From assembly GCA_026400695.1 (NCBI GenBank), contig JAPLON010000069.1:1-11760 (forward strand): 11,760 nt of DNA, read 5' to 3'. Within the stretch, counting starts at the first letter, position 1, and each line of letters opens with the position of its first letter. This DNA comes from Pseudomonadota bacterium (GTDB lineage Bacteria > Pseudomonadota > Alphaproteobacteria > Paracaedibacterales > CAITNM01). The translations under genes and the position numbers were made by a program. Under the pieces are notes generated by a model, which ran no database searches, was not told the origin of the DNA, and saw only the letters and a list, made by a program, of their open reading frames with translations. This document shows positions 1 to 6,079 of the stretch, piece after piece.

Positions 1-93
1 ATCAGCTGCTGTTCTGGCAGGAGTTCCTGCAACAAAATATTCTAACAGTCTTAACTGCTCTGAACGTGACAGCTTGCAATGCTTTACATACAT
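1..93 (-). CDS. IS1595-family transposase, N-terminal fragment (cut by window edge)
   Basis: This is the first 31 codons of a transposase read leftwards out of the window. The ATG at 93-91 is the first start after an in-frame TAG at 105-103. The peptide begins MYVKHCKLSRSEQLRLLEYF and continues VAGTPARTAAD. That matches the N-terminal zinc-ribbon/HTH part of IS1595 (IS1016-like) transposases, whose usual pattern is KLS..Q..LLE.FVAG.TARTAA. The family moves DNA by a DDE-type cut-and-paste reaction, but the catalytic domain lies outside the window, so intactness cannot be judged. The terminal inverted repeat just upstream (up to 132) supports the call. Confidence 0.8.
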   Translation of the reverse strand, partial: MYVKHCKLSRSEQLRLLEYFVAGTPARTAAD

Positions 94-112
94 TCTTACA
101 TCCTAACTTCTT

Positions 113-132
113 AAAAGTCAGGTGTCAGCCCC
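113..132. repeat. Terminal inverted repeat of the IS1595-family element
   Basis: The outermost 20 bases of the element read GGGGCTGACACCTGACTTTT from the outside inward (minus strand). The partner repeat should be at the other end, outside this window. The exact inner limit of the repeat cannot be fixed without that partner. Confidence 0.6.
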
Positions 133-218
133 AAAAATAATCCAGCATGAAATGCATAGAAATAGCACAGTTTCGTAAGGTACTTGGTTCAAGAAACTAA
201 ATAATTATAAACGGAAAG

Positions 219-311
219 TGGCGGAGAGAGAGGGATTCGAACCCTCGATAAGGATTAACTCCCTATGACGGTTTAGCAAACCGTTGCCTTAAGCCGCTCG
301 GCCATCTCTCC
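219..311 (-). tRNA. tRNA-Ser (anticodon GCU)
   Basis: This is a class II tRNA of 93 nt including an encoded CCA. The acceptor stem is GGAGAGA (311-305) with TCTCTCC (229-223). The discriminator is G at 222 and CCA is at 221-219. The anticodon arm is ACGGT-TTGCTAA-ACCGT, placing anticodon GCT at 277-275, which decodes AGC/AGU. The long variable arm folds as ATAGGGA/TCCTTAT. The T arm is GAGGG-TTCGAAT-CCCTC. All arms pair, so the gene looks functional. Confidence 0.97.
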
Positions 312-321
312 ACTTCATATA

Positions 322-350
322 TTTGTATAATTCAATTGTATGCTTGTCAA
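322..350 (-). promoter_or_regulatory. Likely sigma-70 promoter of tRNA-Ser
   Basis: On the minus strand a perfect -35 TTGACA (350-345) is followed after 17 bases by TACAAA (327-322; 4 of 6 to TATAAT). This ends 10 bases before the mature tRNA 5' end at 311. Placement and spacing fit a tRNA promoter with a very short leader. Confidence 0.6.
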
Positions 351-442
351 CCATATGTAAGTTAATAATTGTTAAAAATCTCATTGGCTATGTTAAAAAA
401 ACATGCTCTACTTAGGTGGAGTGTGACAAAATTTGGTGTGCG

Positions 443-907
443 ATGGGCGTTGCGTTGGCAAGTGGTGTAGATAGCTTTGAAAATAACATAGCTTCAGAAA
501 CCATTGGGACGGCTTTTAAAAAGGCTAGAGCAATTCAAAATAAAAGCCTTGAAACTATTTCCGATCAACTAAAGATACGTAAGGTTTTTTTAGAGGCAAT
601 CGAAAACGAACAGTTTGAGCAACTGCCAGGAGGTGTTTATACGGTTGGTTTTATTCGCTCTTACGCTAAATATTTAGGTCTTGATCATGATTTAATTATT
701 GAACAACTCAAAGATGAAAAATTTTTTCAACCTATTACTTTTATGACAGTAGGGGATGTTGAGCATTTTCCAAATACACGATTTGTGTCAGGTGGTATGG
801 TTATTGTTGGAGCGCTACTATTTGTTTTTTGCGCAATTTCAGCGTACATACTTTTCGATGATGTCCCTGTTCATATTAATTGGCATACTCAAAAACCGCA
901 GTTGTAA
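443..907 (+). CDS. RodZ-like short membrane-anchored helix-turn-helix protein
   Basis: With the ATG at 443 the protein has 154 residues. Residues about 20-83 form an HTH_25/RodZ N-terminal domain, visible in the spaced signature LETISDQLKIRKVFLEAIE, then EQLPGGVYTVGFIRSYAKYL. A single membrane segment follows at about 115-139, with only some 15 residues beyond it. RodZ links the MreB cytoskeleton to the cell-wall machinery through this cytoplasmic domain. Full-length RodZ is about twice as long and carries a large periplasmic part that is missing here, so this is a reduced form or a RodZ-related regulator. The start is uncertain. An in-frame GTG at 416 would add nine residues, and neither start has a well-placed Shine-Dalgarno. 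It is the only plus-strand protein gene and is convergent with the hydrolase gene. Confidence 0.8.
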   Translation: MGVALASGVDSFENNIASETIGTAFKKARAIQNKSLETISDQLKIRKVFLEAIENEQFEQLPGGVYTVGFIRSYAKYLGLDHDLIIEQLKDEKFFQPITFMTVGDVEHFPNTRFVSGGMVIVGALLFVFCAISAYILFDDVPVHINWHTQKPQL

Positions 908-933
908 AAATCAACTACTTTTCTTATTTTTTT
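900..933. terminator. Weak bidirectional terminator between convergent genes
   Basis: A small inverted repeat, AGTTG (900-904) and CAACT (912-916), overlaps the stop of the RodZ-like gene and is followed on the plus strand by a T-rich run to 933. The stem is only 5 bp, so this is tentative. It lies where two convergent genes would need to end. Confidence 0.3.
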
Positions 934-1796
934 GAATTACTAATTAGTTCTGGCAATACATCTTCCGCTTTAGCTACTTGTACACCTTGTGCTTTCATTT
1001 CTTGAATAAAGTTTTTATATTGTGTTTCAAACCCAGTAACAGCACTCATGCAGTCTGTAACTAGTACAAGTTTTTGTAGACTCTTTGGGTCTAAGTTGGC
1101 AACTATGTGTTCTGTGGTTGCCTTTACGCAGTGACTAGCAGCTTCACCTGTAATGTATACTCTATCAGCCTTGGCAAATAGATCGATAAGTTTAATGCAC
1201 AGTCTTGTACTTTCGTCTTCATCATCAGGAATTTCGGCTTGAATGGCTGAGTAGTGTTCAGTCCATGGGTTAATACCTTTGAATACATGGTTAACAACGC
1301 TAATTGTGTGGTCTTCCCATAAATTGTACGCCTTGCGCACATTAGCGTGTACATTTTGTCCCCAAGTGCCAATTTCGCAGTGTATTGGCCATATTGTAAG
1401 CCTATAACGTTCTTGTGCTTCTAAGGCATCCAAATAACTTAACGTACGTGGTAAGGCGTTAACATCGCGGGGTAAATATTTCCCAGATCTAACGTCAGCC
1501 GCTGTAATTTGCGTAAAGGGTGCAATTGCTTGTTCTTTTTCATCTATCCAAAAAGTTGGGTGTGAAATATCAATTATATGATGAGAATCTATAGTAACGG
1601 TAATCCCTGATATTCCTTTAAATCCACTTGTAATCAAATCGGCAATGCGAAGCATATCAGAATGTGATCCTGGTATTGGCAGTGCTGGAAATATTAAATC
1701 GTTAGTTAGTGGATCAGTTGGAAGGTAATTTGTTGGTAAATCACAAAAGTCATTTTGCGGATCTATGATTAGTAGATGTAGATTACGTTTTGTCAC
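924..1796 (-). CDS. Nicotinamidase-like cysteine hydrolase (isochorismatase superfamily)
   Basis: The product has 290 residues. It shows the nicotinamidase pattern: catalytic Asp12 in IIDPQNDF, metal-site residues Asp70, His72 and His79 (IDSHHIIDISHP), WPIHCEIGTWG at 136-146, catalytic Lys173 in VFKGINPW, and nucleophile Cys223 in ASHCVKAT. Such enzymes hydrolyse nicotinamide to nicotinate and ammonia for NAD salvage. All catalytic positions are present, so activity is likely, though the exact substrate is inferred. It is much longer than typical PncA (about 180-215 residues), mainly through extra sequence between Asp12 and Asp70 and around 85-130. The start is GTG, forced by an in-frame TAG immediately before it. 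There is no clear Shine-Dalgarno. The upstream transporter stops only 8 bases away, suggesting translational coupling as third gene of the operon. Confidence 0.8.
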   Translation of the reverse strand: MTKRNLHLLIIDPQNDFCDLPTNYLPTDPLTNDLIFPALPIPGSHSDMLRIADLITSGFKGISGITVTIDSHHIIDISHPTFWIDEKEQAIAPFTQITAADVRSGKYLPRDVNALPRTLSYLDALEAQERYRLTIWPIHCEIGTWGQNVHANVRKAYNLWEDHTISVVNHVFKGINPWTEHYSAIQAEIPDDEDESTRLCIKLIDLFAKADRVYITGEAASHCVKATTEHIVANLDPKSLQKLVLVTDCMSAVTGFETQYKNFIQEMKAQGVQVAKAEDVLPELISNSKK

Positions 1797-1804
1797 CTAG
1801 GTGT

Positions 1805-2704
1805 TCAAATTTTTTTCTTACCTTTGTATTCTACACGAATTAGCCAAGCATAACTAACTAGAATAACCACTCCGCCTAAGAAAGTGGTTGTGGGTGGTAT
1901 TTCTGCAAAAAACGACACCCCTACAATAATGTTCATGGGAAAACGCGCATATTTAAATGGCGCTAGAAAGCTGGTGTGGGCGTATGTGTAAGCTTCGATT
2001 AGGCATACTTGAGTTAGCATGTAACTGGAGCCAACAATTACTAATTTAATAAGGTCTGAGTTTTTTGGTAAAGTCCAACTGGTGTGGAATTGGCTTAATA
2101 GGGAAAAAATTGCCATGAAGGTTAATAAATAAATCAAGGTTGTTTGTGATGAGTCTTCTTTGCTTAGGCGCTTTATGCAAAGTGATGATACTGAAAAAAA
2201 CAGAGCTGATATTAGTGGTAAGAAAGCATAGAAGCTAAATATTTTTTGGCTTGGGTGTAAAATTAAGACTACCCCGCTGAAACCAACTATAATGGCTACC
2301 CATGCTTTAAGGTGAAATTTTTCTTTAAATAGTAGCATTCCGCCAAGGCTTGTAAAGAACGCACTAGTAATAGAAAGGGCGGATGATTCGGCTAGTGGTA
2401 AATATTGAACTGCACTAATCCATGCCCAACTTCCTAAAGCTCCAAAGGTACCCTTAACAGCATGAATTGGAAGAATTGCGGTTTTAAAAAATTTTAAAAA
2501 GCGCTTGCGATAAACTGTTGCTATGATCACAAGTCCGACTAAACATTTAAAAAATAGTATTTCTAAAGGTGGTAAATCTTTTGAAATTCCATGGGTAGTT
2601 CCGCTAGTGGTTGTAGATAGTATCGTTCCTAAAACAATCAGTGCCCCACCATAGACATTGTCTGAAAAAAAATTTCTACAAAAATTATGGAATTTATTAC
2701 TCAT
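1805..2704 (-). CDS. DMT-superfamily transporter (EamA type)
   Basis: This is an inner-membrane protein of 299 residues, very hydrophobic, with about ten predicted membrane helices in two EamA repeats (about 18-149 and 156-288). The repeat ends FKEKFHLKAWVAIIVGFSGV and FFAEIPPTTTFLGGVVILVS show the usual EamA pattern of a Glu in a short loop followed by a Gly-rich helix. Family members move amino acids, nucleotide-like compounds or other metabolites, and in intracellular bacteria some import host compounds such as S-adenosylmethionine. The substrate here cannot be read from sequence. Its ATG overlaps the end of the MFS gene by 8 bases (ATGAGTAA), a classic coupled arrangement, and the hydrolase gene follows 8 bases after its TGA. 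Confidence 0.85.
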   Translation of the reverse strand: MSNKFHNFCRNFFSDNVYGGALIVLGTILSTTTSGTTHGISKDLPPLEILFFKCLVGLVIIATVYRKRFLKFFKTAILPIHAVKGTFGALGSWAWISAVQYLPLAESSALSITSAFFTSLGGMLLFKEKFHLKAWVAIIVGFSGVVLILHPSQKIFSFYAFLPLISALFFSVSSLCIKRLSKEDSSQTTLIYLLTFMAIFSLLSQFHTSWTLPKNSDLIKLVIVGSSYMLTQVCLIEAYTYAHTSFLAPFKYARFPMNIIVGVSFFAEIPPTTTFLGGVVILVSYAWLIRVEYKGKKKI

Positions 2705-3860
2705 TTTTTGAGAGTATGTAAAAATATACGCCAGCTAAGCTTGTGAAAATCATGCCACCATAGAATGCTCCAGCATGTAAGTTTTCCGCCAAAAATCCGG
2801 CCGTGCTGTTACCTATTAGTACAGAAATGCCCATTACTAAGTAATAAATAGAAAAGGCTGTGCCACGTAAATGAGGCAGAGTATTTTCTGCAATCATGGC
2901 GCCTAACATACCGTGGGTCATCCCCATATGTAGGCCACAAAATAAAAATCCAACAACAATCCACCATTTGTTTGGTGCTACAATTAATATGACATTGGCA
3001 AGAATCAATACGATTAATCCTGCCAAAAATACCTTTAAACGATTGGTGCGATCGGCAAGTTTGCCAATAGGCCATGAGGTATTAGCGCAAATAATAGAAT
3101 AACCAACCATCAATAAGGGGATCATTGCTACTGACCAGCCAAATTCTTTGGCCCGTAAGTTCAAAAAGGCTTCACTAAAGCGTGCTAACATCAAGATAGC
3201 GACGCCACCTAAAATTTGCCAATAGCGCTTGGGTAACTGGGTTATTTCTGACCAGTGCCAAGATGTGTGTTGGCGAATGGATTTAGTATCATGCACATAC
3301 AAAAAAAGTACAACAAGTGCACAAAGGCCAGGAATCATTGCGCACCAAAAAACTAATCGATAGTCGTTTGTAAGGGCGAATATGCCTGATGCTAAAGCTC
3401 CGCCCACAACCATACCAGCTGTTTCTAAAGAATAGCGCATACCATAGGATGATCCATGGTGAGTTTTGGGAGTGATATCAGCAATGTAGGCATCCGCTGG
3501 AGCAGACCTTACCCCTTTGCTAATTCGATCAAGCGATCTTGCCCAAAAAACTGACCAAATGCCGGTTGCGCATGCAAATAAAGGTTTAATAATAACTGAC
3601 CCTATAGCACCGGTGATAATTAATGAGCGTCTTGTTTTGAAAATATCACTCAAGAGTCCTGAAAAAACTTTAGCAATAAAGGCAAGGAATATTGCTGTAC
3701 CTTCAAGAAAGCCTAGCTTGATTTTAGATACCATAAGTTCTTCGGTTAAGAAGGTTGGCAAAAGCGAAAATACCATCAGTGAAGCCATGCTCCACAAAAA
3801 AGTCACCCAACAAATGGCCCAGAGGGATTTATTTTCGTTCTGTGTTGGTAGTACGTTCAT
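2697..3860 (-). CDS. Major facilitator superfamily transporter
   Basis: The product has 387 residues and about 12 membrane helices, so it is full length for an MFS carrier. The family A-motif is visible between helices 2 and 3 (GLLSDIFKTRR, 68-78) and again in the second half (GKLADRTNRLK, 266-276). The stretch ARSLDRISKGVRSAPADAYI (107-126) is typical of a drug/metabolite-type MFS subgroup. The substrate is unknown. ATG at 3860 is supported by a GAGG Shine-Dalgarno (3870-3867) six bases upstream. It is first in the MFS-EamA-hydrolase operon. No convincing promoter fits in the short space after the upstream terminator, so expression may rely on read-through or a promoter inside the terminator region. 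Confidence 0.88.
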   Translation of the reverse strand: MNVLPTQNENKSLWAICWVTFLWSMASLMVFSLLPTFLTEELMVSKIKLGFLEGTAIFLAFIAKVFSGLLSDIFKTRRSLIITGAIGSVIIKPLFACATGIWSVFWARSLDRISKGVRSAPADAYIADITPKTHHGSSYGMRYSLETAGMVVGGALASGIFALTNDYRLVFWCAMIPGLCALVVLFLYVHDTKSIRQHTSWHWSEITQLPKRYWQILGGVAILMLARFSEAFLNLRAKEFGWSVAMIPLLMVGYSIICANTSWPIGKLADRTNRLKVFLAGLIVLILANVILIVAPNKWWIVVGFLFCGLHMGMTHGMLGAMIAENTLPHLRGTAFSIYYLVMGISVLIGNSTAGFLAENLHAGAFYGGMIFTSLAGVYFYILSKNE

Positions 3861-3873
3861 AAAGAGCCTCGGT

Positions 3874-3915
3874 TAATAAAAACTAGCTCTACGCAGCTTT
3901 AACACTGCATAGAAC
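3874..3915 (-). terminator. Rho-independent terminator after protein A, abutting the MFS gene
   Basis: On the minus strand GTTCTATGCAG (3915-3905) pairs with CTGCGTAGAGC (3896-3886), an 11-bp stem with two G-U pairs and an 8-base loop. It is followed by TAGTTTTTATT. It ends about 15 bases before the MFS start and just before that gene's Shine-Dalgarno. It closes the secreted-protein cluster and could also work as an attenuator for the transporter operon. Confidence 0.75.
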
Positions 3916-3931
3916 TTAGCCTTGCCAAATG

Positions 3932-4846
3932 TTAAGGCATTATAGGTAGTTTGTTTGGTTTTTGCAAAAGGTCATGGGGTTTATGTGGAGTCTTTTTTGC
4001 TTTTGTTATAGCAGTTTTTGGGTTGGCCATAAGAAAAGCGTATACTTCGGTTTTCAAAGCAAATGTGCTATGCGAATCTTTTGGGAGTGAATCAAGAATC
4101 ATTTTTATTTCATATATTGTTAAATTCTTTGATTTTTCAAGTAGTTCACTAAAAAGGTCATATTCCATTAAGGTTTTTTTACCTCTGTAGTCGTATTGGT
4201 TGTGCAGCATGCGAAGTCCTATACTAACGTCCTCTGCAATGTCAGAAAGTTTTGGTGCTGCTGCCATTGGTATATAGATAGGCTCTGATTCGCTTCTTGG
4301 TCTTTGTTGTCTTTTAGTTTTTTTTACGTGAGCTAGGTCTGAAGTCAGGTCTGATTGACTTCTTAGTTTAATTCTAATGGCGTTTGATTTTGCGACTGGG
4401 GCATGAGGTGATGCGGGAATTTCTTCAATGTAAGGTGTGTCGTCATCACTTTCTTCTTCCTCATTATCAGTGTAATAGGGGCTTGTAGCGTTTGGGGGAA
4501 CAACCAATTGCGTTGGTGGTGTTTCATCGGTTAGCTCAAAAGGGAATATGTCTTCATCTTCAGCAGAGTGTGAAGATGATGCTTCGTGAGTAACTAGCTG
4601 AAGTGCAGATTTGTGCATATTTTCTAATGTGGACACATCTTTATCATCTGGCTCAAAATCATCTCCAATAAAAAATTTTGCACGTGTTTTTTCGGGAGCT
4701 GCTGGCTGAGGTCCTTTGTTGCTATGTAAATCATCAAATTCAAACATGCAATCATCATCTGTATGACTCGCAAACATGGATGGTGCAACGTAAACAGCCA
4801 AAGCAAAGTTGAATGTCACAGAAGCTATTTTTAAGTGTAGTTTCAT
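3932..4846 (-). CDS. Exported protein A: acidic low-complexity protein with shared C-terminal helical domain
   Basis: Unrecognised family; 304 residues. Residues 1-26 look like a Sec signal peptide (MKLHLKIASV then a hydrophobic run ending MFA|SH). Residues 27-200 are acidic and low in complexity, with Asp/Glu-rich runs (NEEEESDDD, 128-136), many Ser/Pro, a basic patch KKTKRQQRPR (175-184) and a tyrosine motif EPIYIP (188-193). Residues about 202-280 match the domain also seen in proteins B, C and D (pattern F..LLE..K..I...I..IL..LP......LK). The tail is Lys/Pro-rich. The ATG has a GGAG Shine-Dalgarno (4856-4853) six bases upstream. It is last in the cluster, before the terminator at 3874-3915. 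The disordered middle with basic and tyrosine motifs suggests a host-directed protein, which is inference only. Confidence 0.7.
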   Translation of the reverse strand: MKLHLKIASVTFNFALAVYVAPSMFASHTDDDCMFEFDDLHSNKGPQPAAPEKTRAKFFIGDDFEPDDKDVSTLENMHKSALQLVTHEASSSHSAEDEDIFPFELTDETPPTQLVVPPNATSPYYTDNEEEESDDDTPYIEEIPASPHAPVAKSNAIRIKLRSQSDLTSDLAHVKKTKRQQRPRSESEPIYIPMAAAPKLSDIAEDVSIGLRMLHNQYDYRGKKTLMEYDLFSELLEKSKNLTIYEIKMILDSLPKDSHSTFALKTEVYAFLMANPKTAITKAKKTPHKPHDLLQKPNKLPIMP

Positions 4847-4879
4847 TAATATCTCCGATTTTTTATCTTATTTGTTATG
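4771..4879 (-). repeat. Leader and signal-peptide repeat, copy at protein A
   Basis: This copy aligns without gaps to 5272-5380. By my count about 95 of 109 bases agree, and the 33 bases next to the start codon differ at one position. It covers the signal-peptide codons, the Shine-Dalgarno GGAG and the end of the preceding reading frame. The similarity drops sharply in the mature coding part. Confidence 0.85.
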
Positions 4880-4924
4880 ATTTTTTTTGAAAACAATTGT
4901 TAGCAACGGTTTATGGTTCACGTT
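4868..4924 (-). pseudogene. Relic C-terminal tail of protein B beyond an in-frame stop
   Basis: After the TAA that ends protein B (4927-4925), the same frame stays open for 18 codons to a second TAA at 4870-4868. The peptide ends KPLLTIVFKKNHNK. This resembles the true end of protein C (KPPFTDSYFQKSHNK) and lies at the same place relative to the next leader. It therefore looks like the former tail of B, cut off by one stop codon. Confidence 0.65.
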
Positions 4925-5347
4925 TTATTCTAAAATAACAGGTGGTACTAGAAAGTCTTCTATGTAATTTTTATGCCAGCCTATCAATAGCCCTTTGAAA
5001 CTTGGCATATATCTATCTTCTTCAGATAACGCGCCTAGTATTCCCGTAATTTTTTCTGGGGCAATTGATTTCTTGTTCTTTTCAAGTAAAGTGAAAAAGA
5101 TGCCCCAAGTTTCTACTAAATCGTTTCTTTGGATTCTCTGTCTATCTCTATAATGATTATAGGTAAATTGAATCCCAGCGATGAATTCCTCATGGCCAAC
5201 TTCATATTGCATGAGCTTTCTTGGTGGTTCTTCTTTATATCCTGCGTCTAGCATGACCCCACCATCACTACCAAACATGGTTGGCACAAAGCAAGCGGCC
5301 AAAGCAAAGTTTAATATTATAGAAGCTATTTTTAAGTGCAATTTCAT
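4925..5347 (-). CDS. Exported protein B: small protein with shared helical domain, C-terminally truncated
   Basis: Unrecognised family; 140 residues. The signal peptide, about residues 1-26, is nearly identical to that of protein A (MKLHLKIASI). It contains a canonical lipobox-like LAAC (16-19), so a lipoprotein anchored at Cys19 is an alternative to cleavage at FG|SD. Residues about 50-130 form the shared domain, with WGIFFTLLEKNKKSI in the centre and FKGLLIGWHKNY near the end. The ATG is preceded by GGAG (5357-5354). It starts 21 bases after the stop of protein C. An in-frame TAA shortens it relative to C, and the lost tail is still legible downstream (4868-4924). The product keeps the whole domain and may still work. 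Confidence 0.68.
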   Translation of the reverse strand: MKLHLKIASIILNFALAACFVPTMFGSDGGVMLDAGYKEEPPRKLMQYEVGHEEFIAGIQFTYNHYRDRQRIQRNDLVETWGIFFTLLEKNKKSIAPEKITGILGALSEEDRYMPSFKGLLIGWHKNYIEDFLVPPVILE

Positions 5348-5380
5348 TAATATCTCCGATTATTTATCTTATTTGTTATG
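5272..5380 (-). repeat. Leader and signal-peptide repeat, copy at protein B
   Basis: This is the partner of 4771-4879. It includes the last codons of protein C (ending SHNK and TAA), the short leader with GGAG, and the first 26 codons of protein B. The overlap with the end of C shows that the duplicated unit ran from the end of one family gene into the start of the next. Confidence 0.85.
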
Positions 5381-5959
5381 GCTTTTTTGAAAGTAACTGT
5401 CTGTAAAGGGGGGCTTACATTTTTTAAATGGCACTGTATGGCGCAAAATACGAGATTCTATAGCGCTTAAAGCAAGGTTTGGTTGGGTTGGAAGGTTCTC
5501 TGCGTAATTTTCATACCAACTTATTAGCCTATCTTTCAATGCAACCTTATTTTGGTTTTCTGCAGGTAAGGTGTATAAAATTTCTTCAATTTCTTTTGCT
5601 GAAATATCTCTCTTTTTTTCTTCAAGTAAAGAGAAGAAAGTGATCCAAATTTCTGACAAATCAGTTCTGGATGTATTAGATACATATTTTCCATAGATAA
5701 ATTCAATTCTCTCGTTAAATTCTCTTAAATGTTGACTAGTTGGTATTGCGGTATATGGGATTGTTTCTGATTTATCTATAACTTCAGTCTTGAGTTTCTT
5801 AGTTGGTCTTTTTTCCTGCTTATCAACTGAGGGTAACTCAAGCTCAAAATCAAACACACCTTTTGCGTCGCTCCCAAATATGGAGGAAGCAAGATTACAA
5901 GACAATAAAAGTAGAAAAACAGCTTTTAAAGCTAATTTTGTTGCAATTTTCTTTGTCAA
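5369..5959 (-). CDS. Exported protein C: shared helical domain with extended tail
   Basis: Unrecognised family; 196 residues. A signal peptide spans about residues 1-29, with a Lys-rich start, a leucine run and SIFG|SD. LLSC (18-21) is a possible lipobox. A short linker with a basic patch (RPTKKLK, 51-57) leads to the shared domain at about 76-154, whose core is ITFFSLLEEKKRDISAKEIE and, near its end, LKDRLISWYENY. A tail of about 40 residues ends KSHNK. The only start after the upstream in-frame stop (5977-5975) is TTG at 5959. It has AGGA (5973-5970) about ten bases before it, so I accept it. It is probably first in the C-B-A group and has its own promoter candidate at 6008-6037. Confidence 0.68.
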   Translation of the reverse strand: MTKKIATKLALKAVFLLLLSCNLASSIFGSDAKGVFDFELELPSVDKQEKRPTKKLKTEVIDKSETIPYTAIPTSQHLREFNERIEFIYGKYVSNTSRTDLSEIWITFFSLLEEKKRDISAKEIEEILYTLPAENQNKVALKDRLISWYENYAENLPTQPNLALSAIESRILRHTVPFKKCKPPFTDSYFQKSHNK

Positions 5960-6007
5960 TTTTTGTTTTTCCTTTCAGTTATGCTAACTATATAAATACA
6001 CCCGTTA

Positions 6008-6037
6008 ACTATAGCTAAAAAAAATCAATTCTATCAA
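6008..6037 (-). promoter_or_regulatory. Candidate sigma-70 promoter for the C-B-A genes
   Basis: On the minus strand TTGATA (6037-6032) and TATAGT (6013-6008) are separated by 18 bases, each 5 of 6 to consensus. They are 49 bases upstream of the TTG start of protein C and downstream of the patatin gene. The region is very AT-rich, so a chance match is possible. Confidence 0.45.
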
Positions 6038-6079
6038 GAAATAAATATAAAAAGTTAATTTTGTGGGCGGTAATGCATT

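Larger units (their letters stand above)
1..132 (-). mobile_element. One end of an IS1595-family insertion sequence
   Basis: The transposase start lies about 40 bases from a terminus which, read inward from position 132, begins GGGGCTGACACCTGACTTTT. The GGGGCTG opening is typical of IS1595-family inverted repeats. I place the element boundary at 132/133. The flank begins AAAAATAA (133-140), the expected copy of an 8-base target duplication. The other end is outside the window. The insertion is 86 bases from the 3' end of the tRNA-Ser gene. Confidence 0.7.

Noticed and set aside
390..404. Small palindrome ATGTT-AAAAA-AACAT upstream of the RodZ-like gene as an operator.
   Set aside because: Five-base arms around an A-run are expected by chance in this composition.
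3517..3876. Plus-strand open frame of 119 codons opposite the MFS gene.
   Set aside because: Antisense to a clear membrane transporter, with composition explained by the complementary strand.
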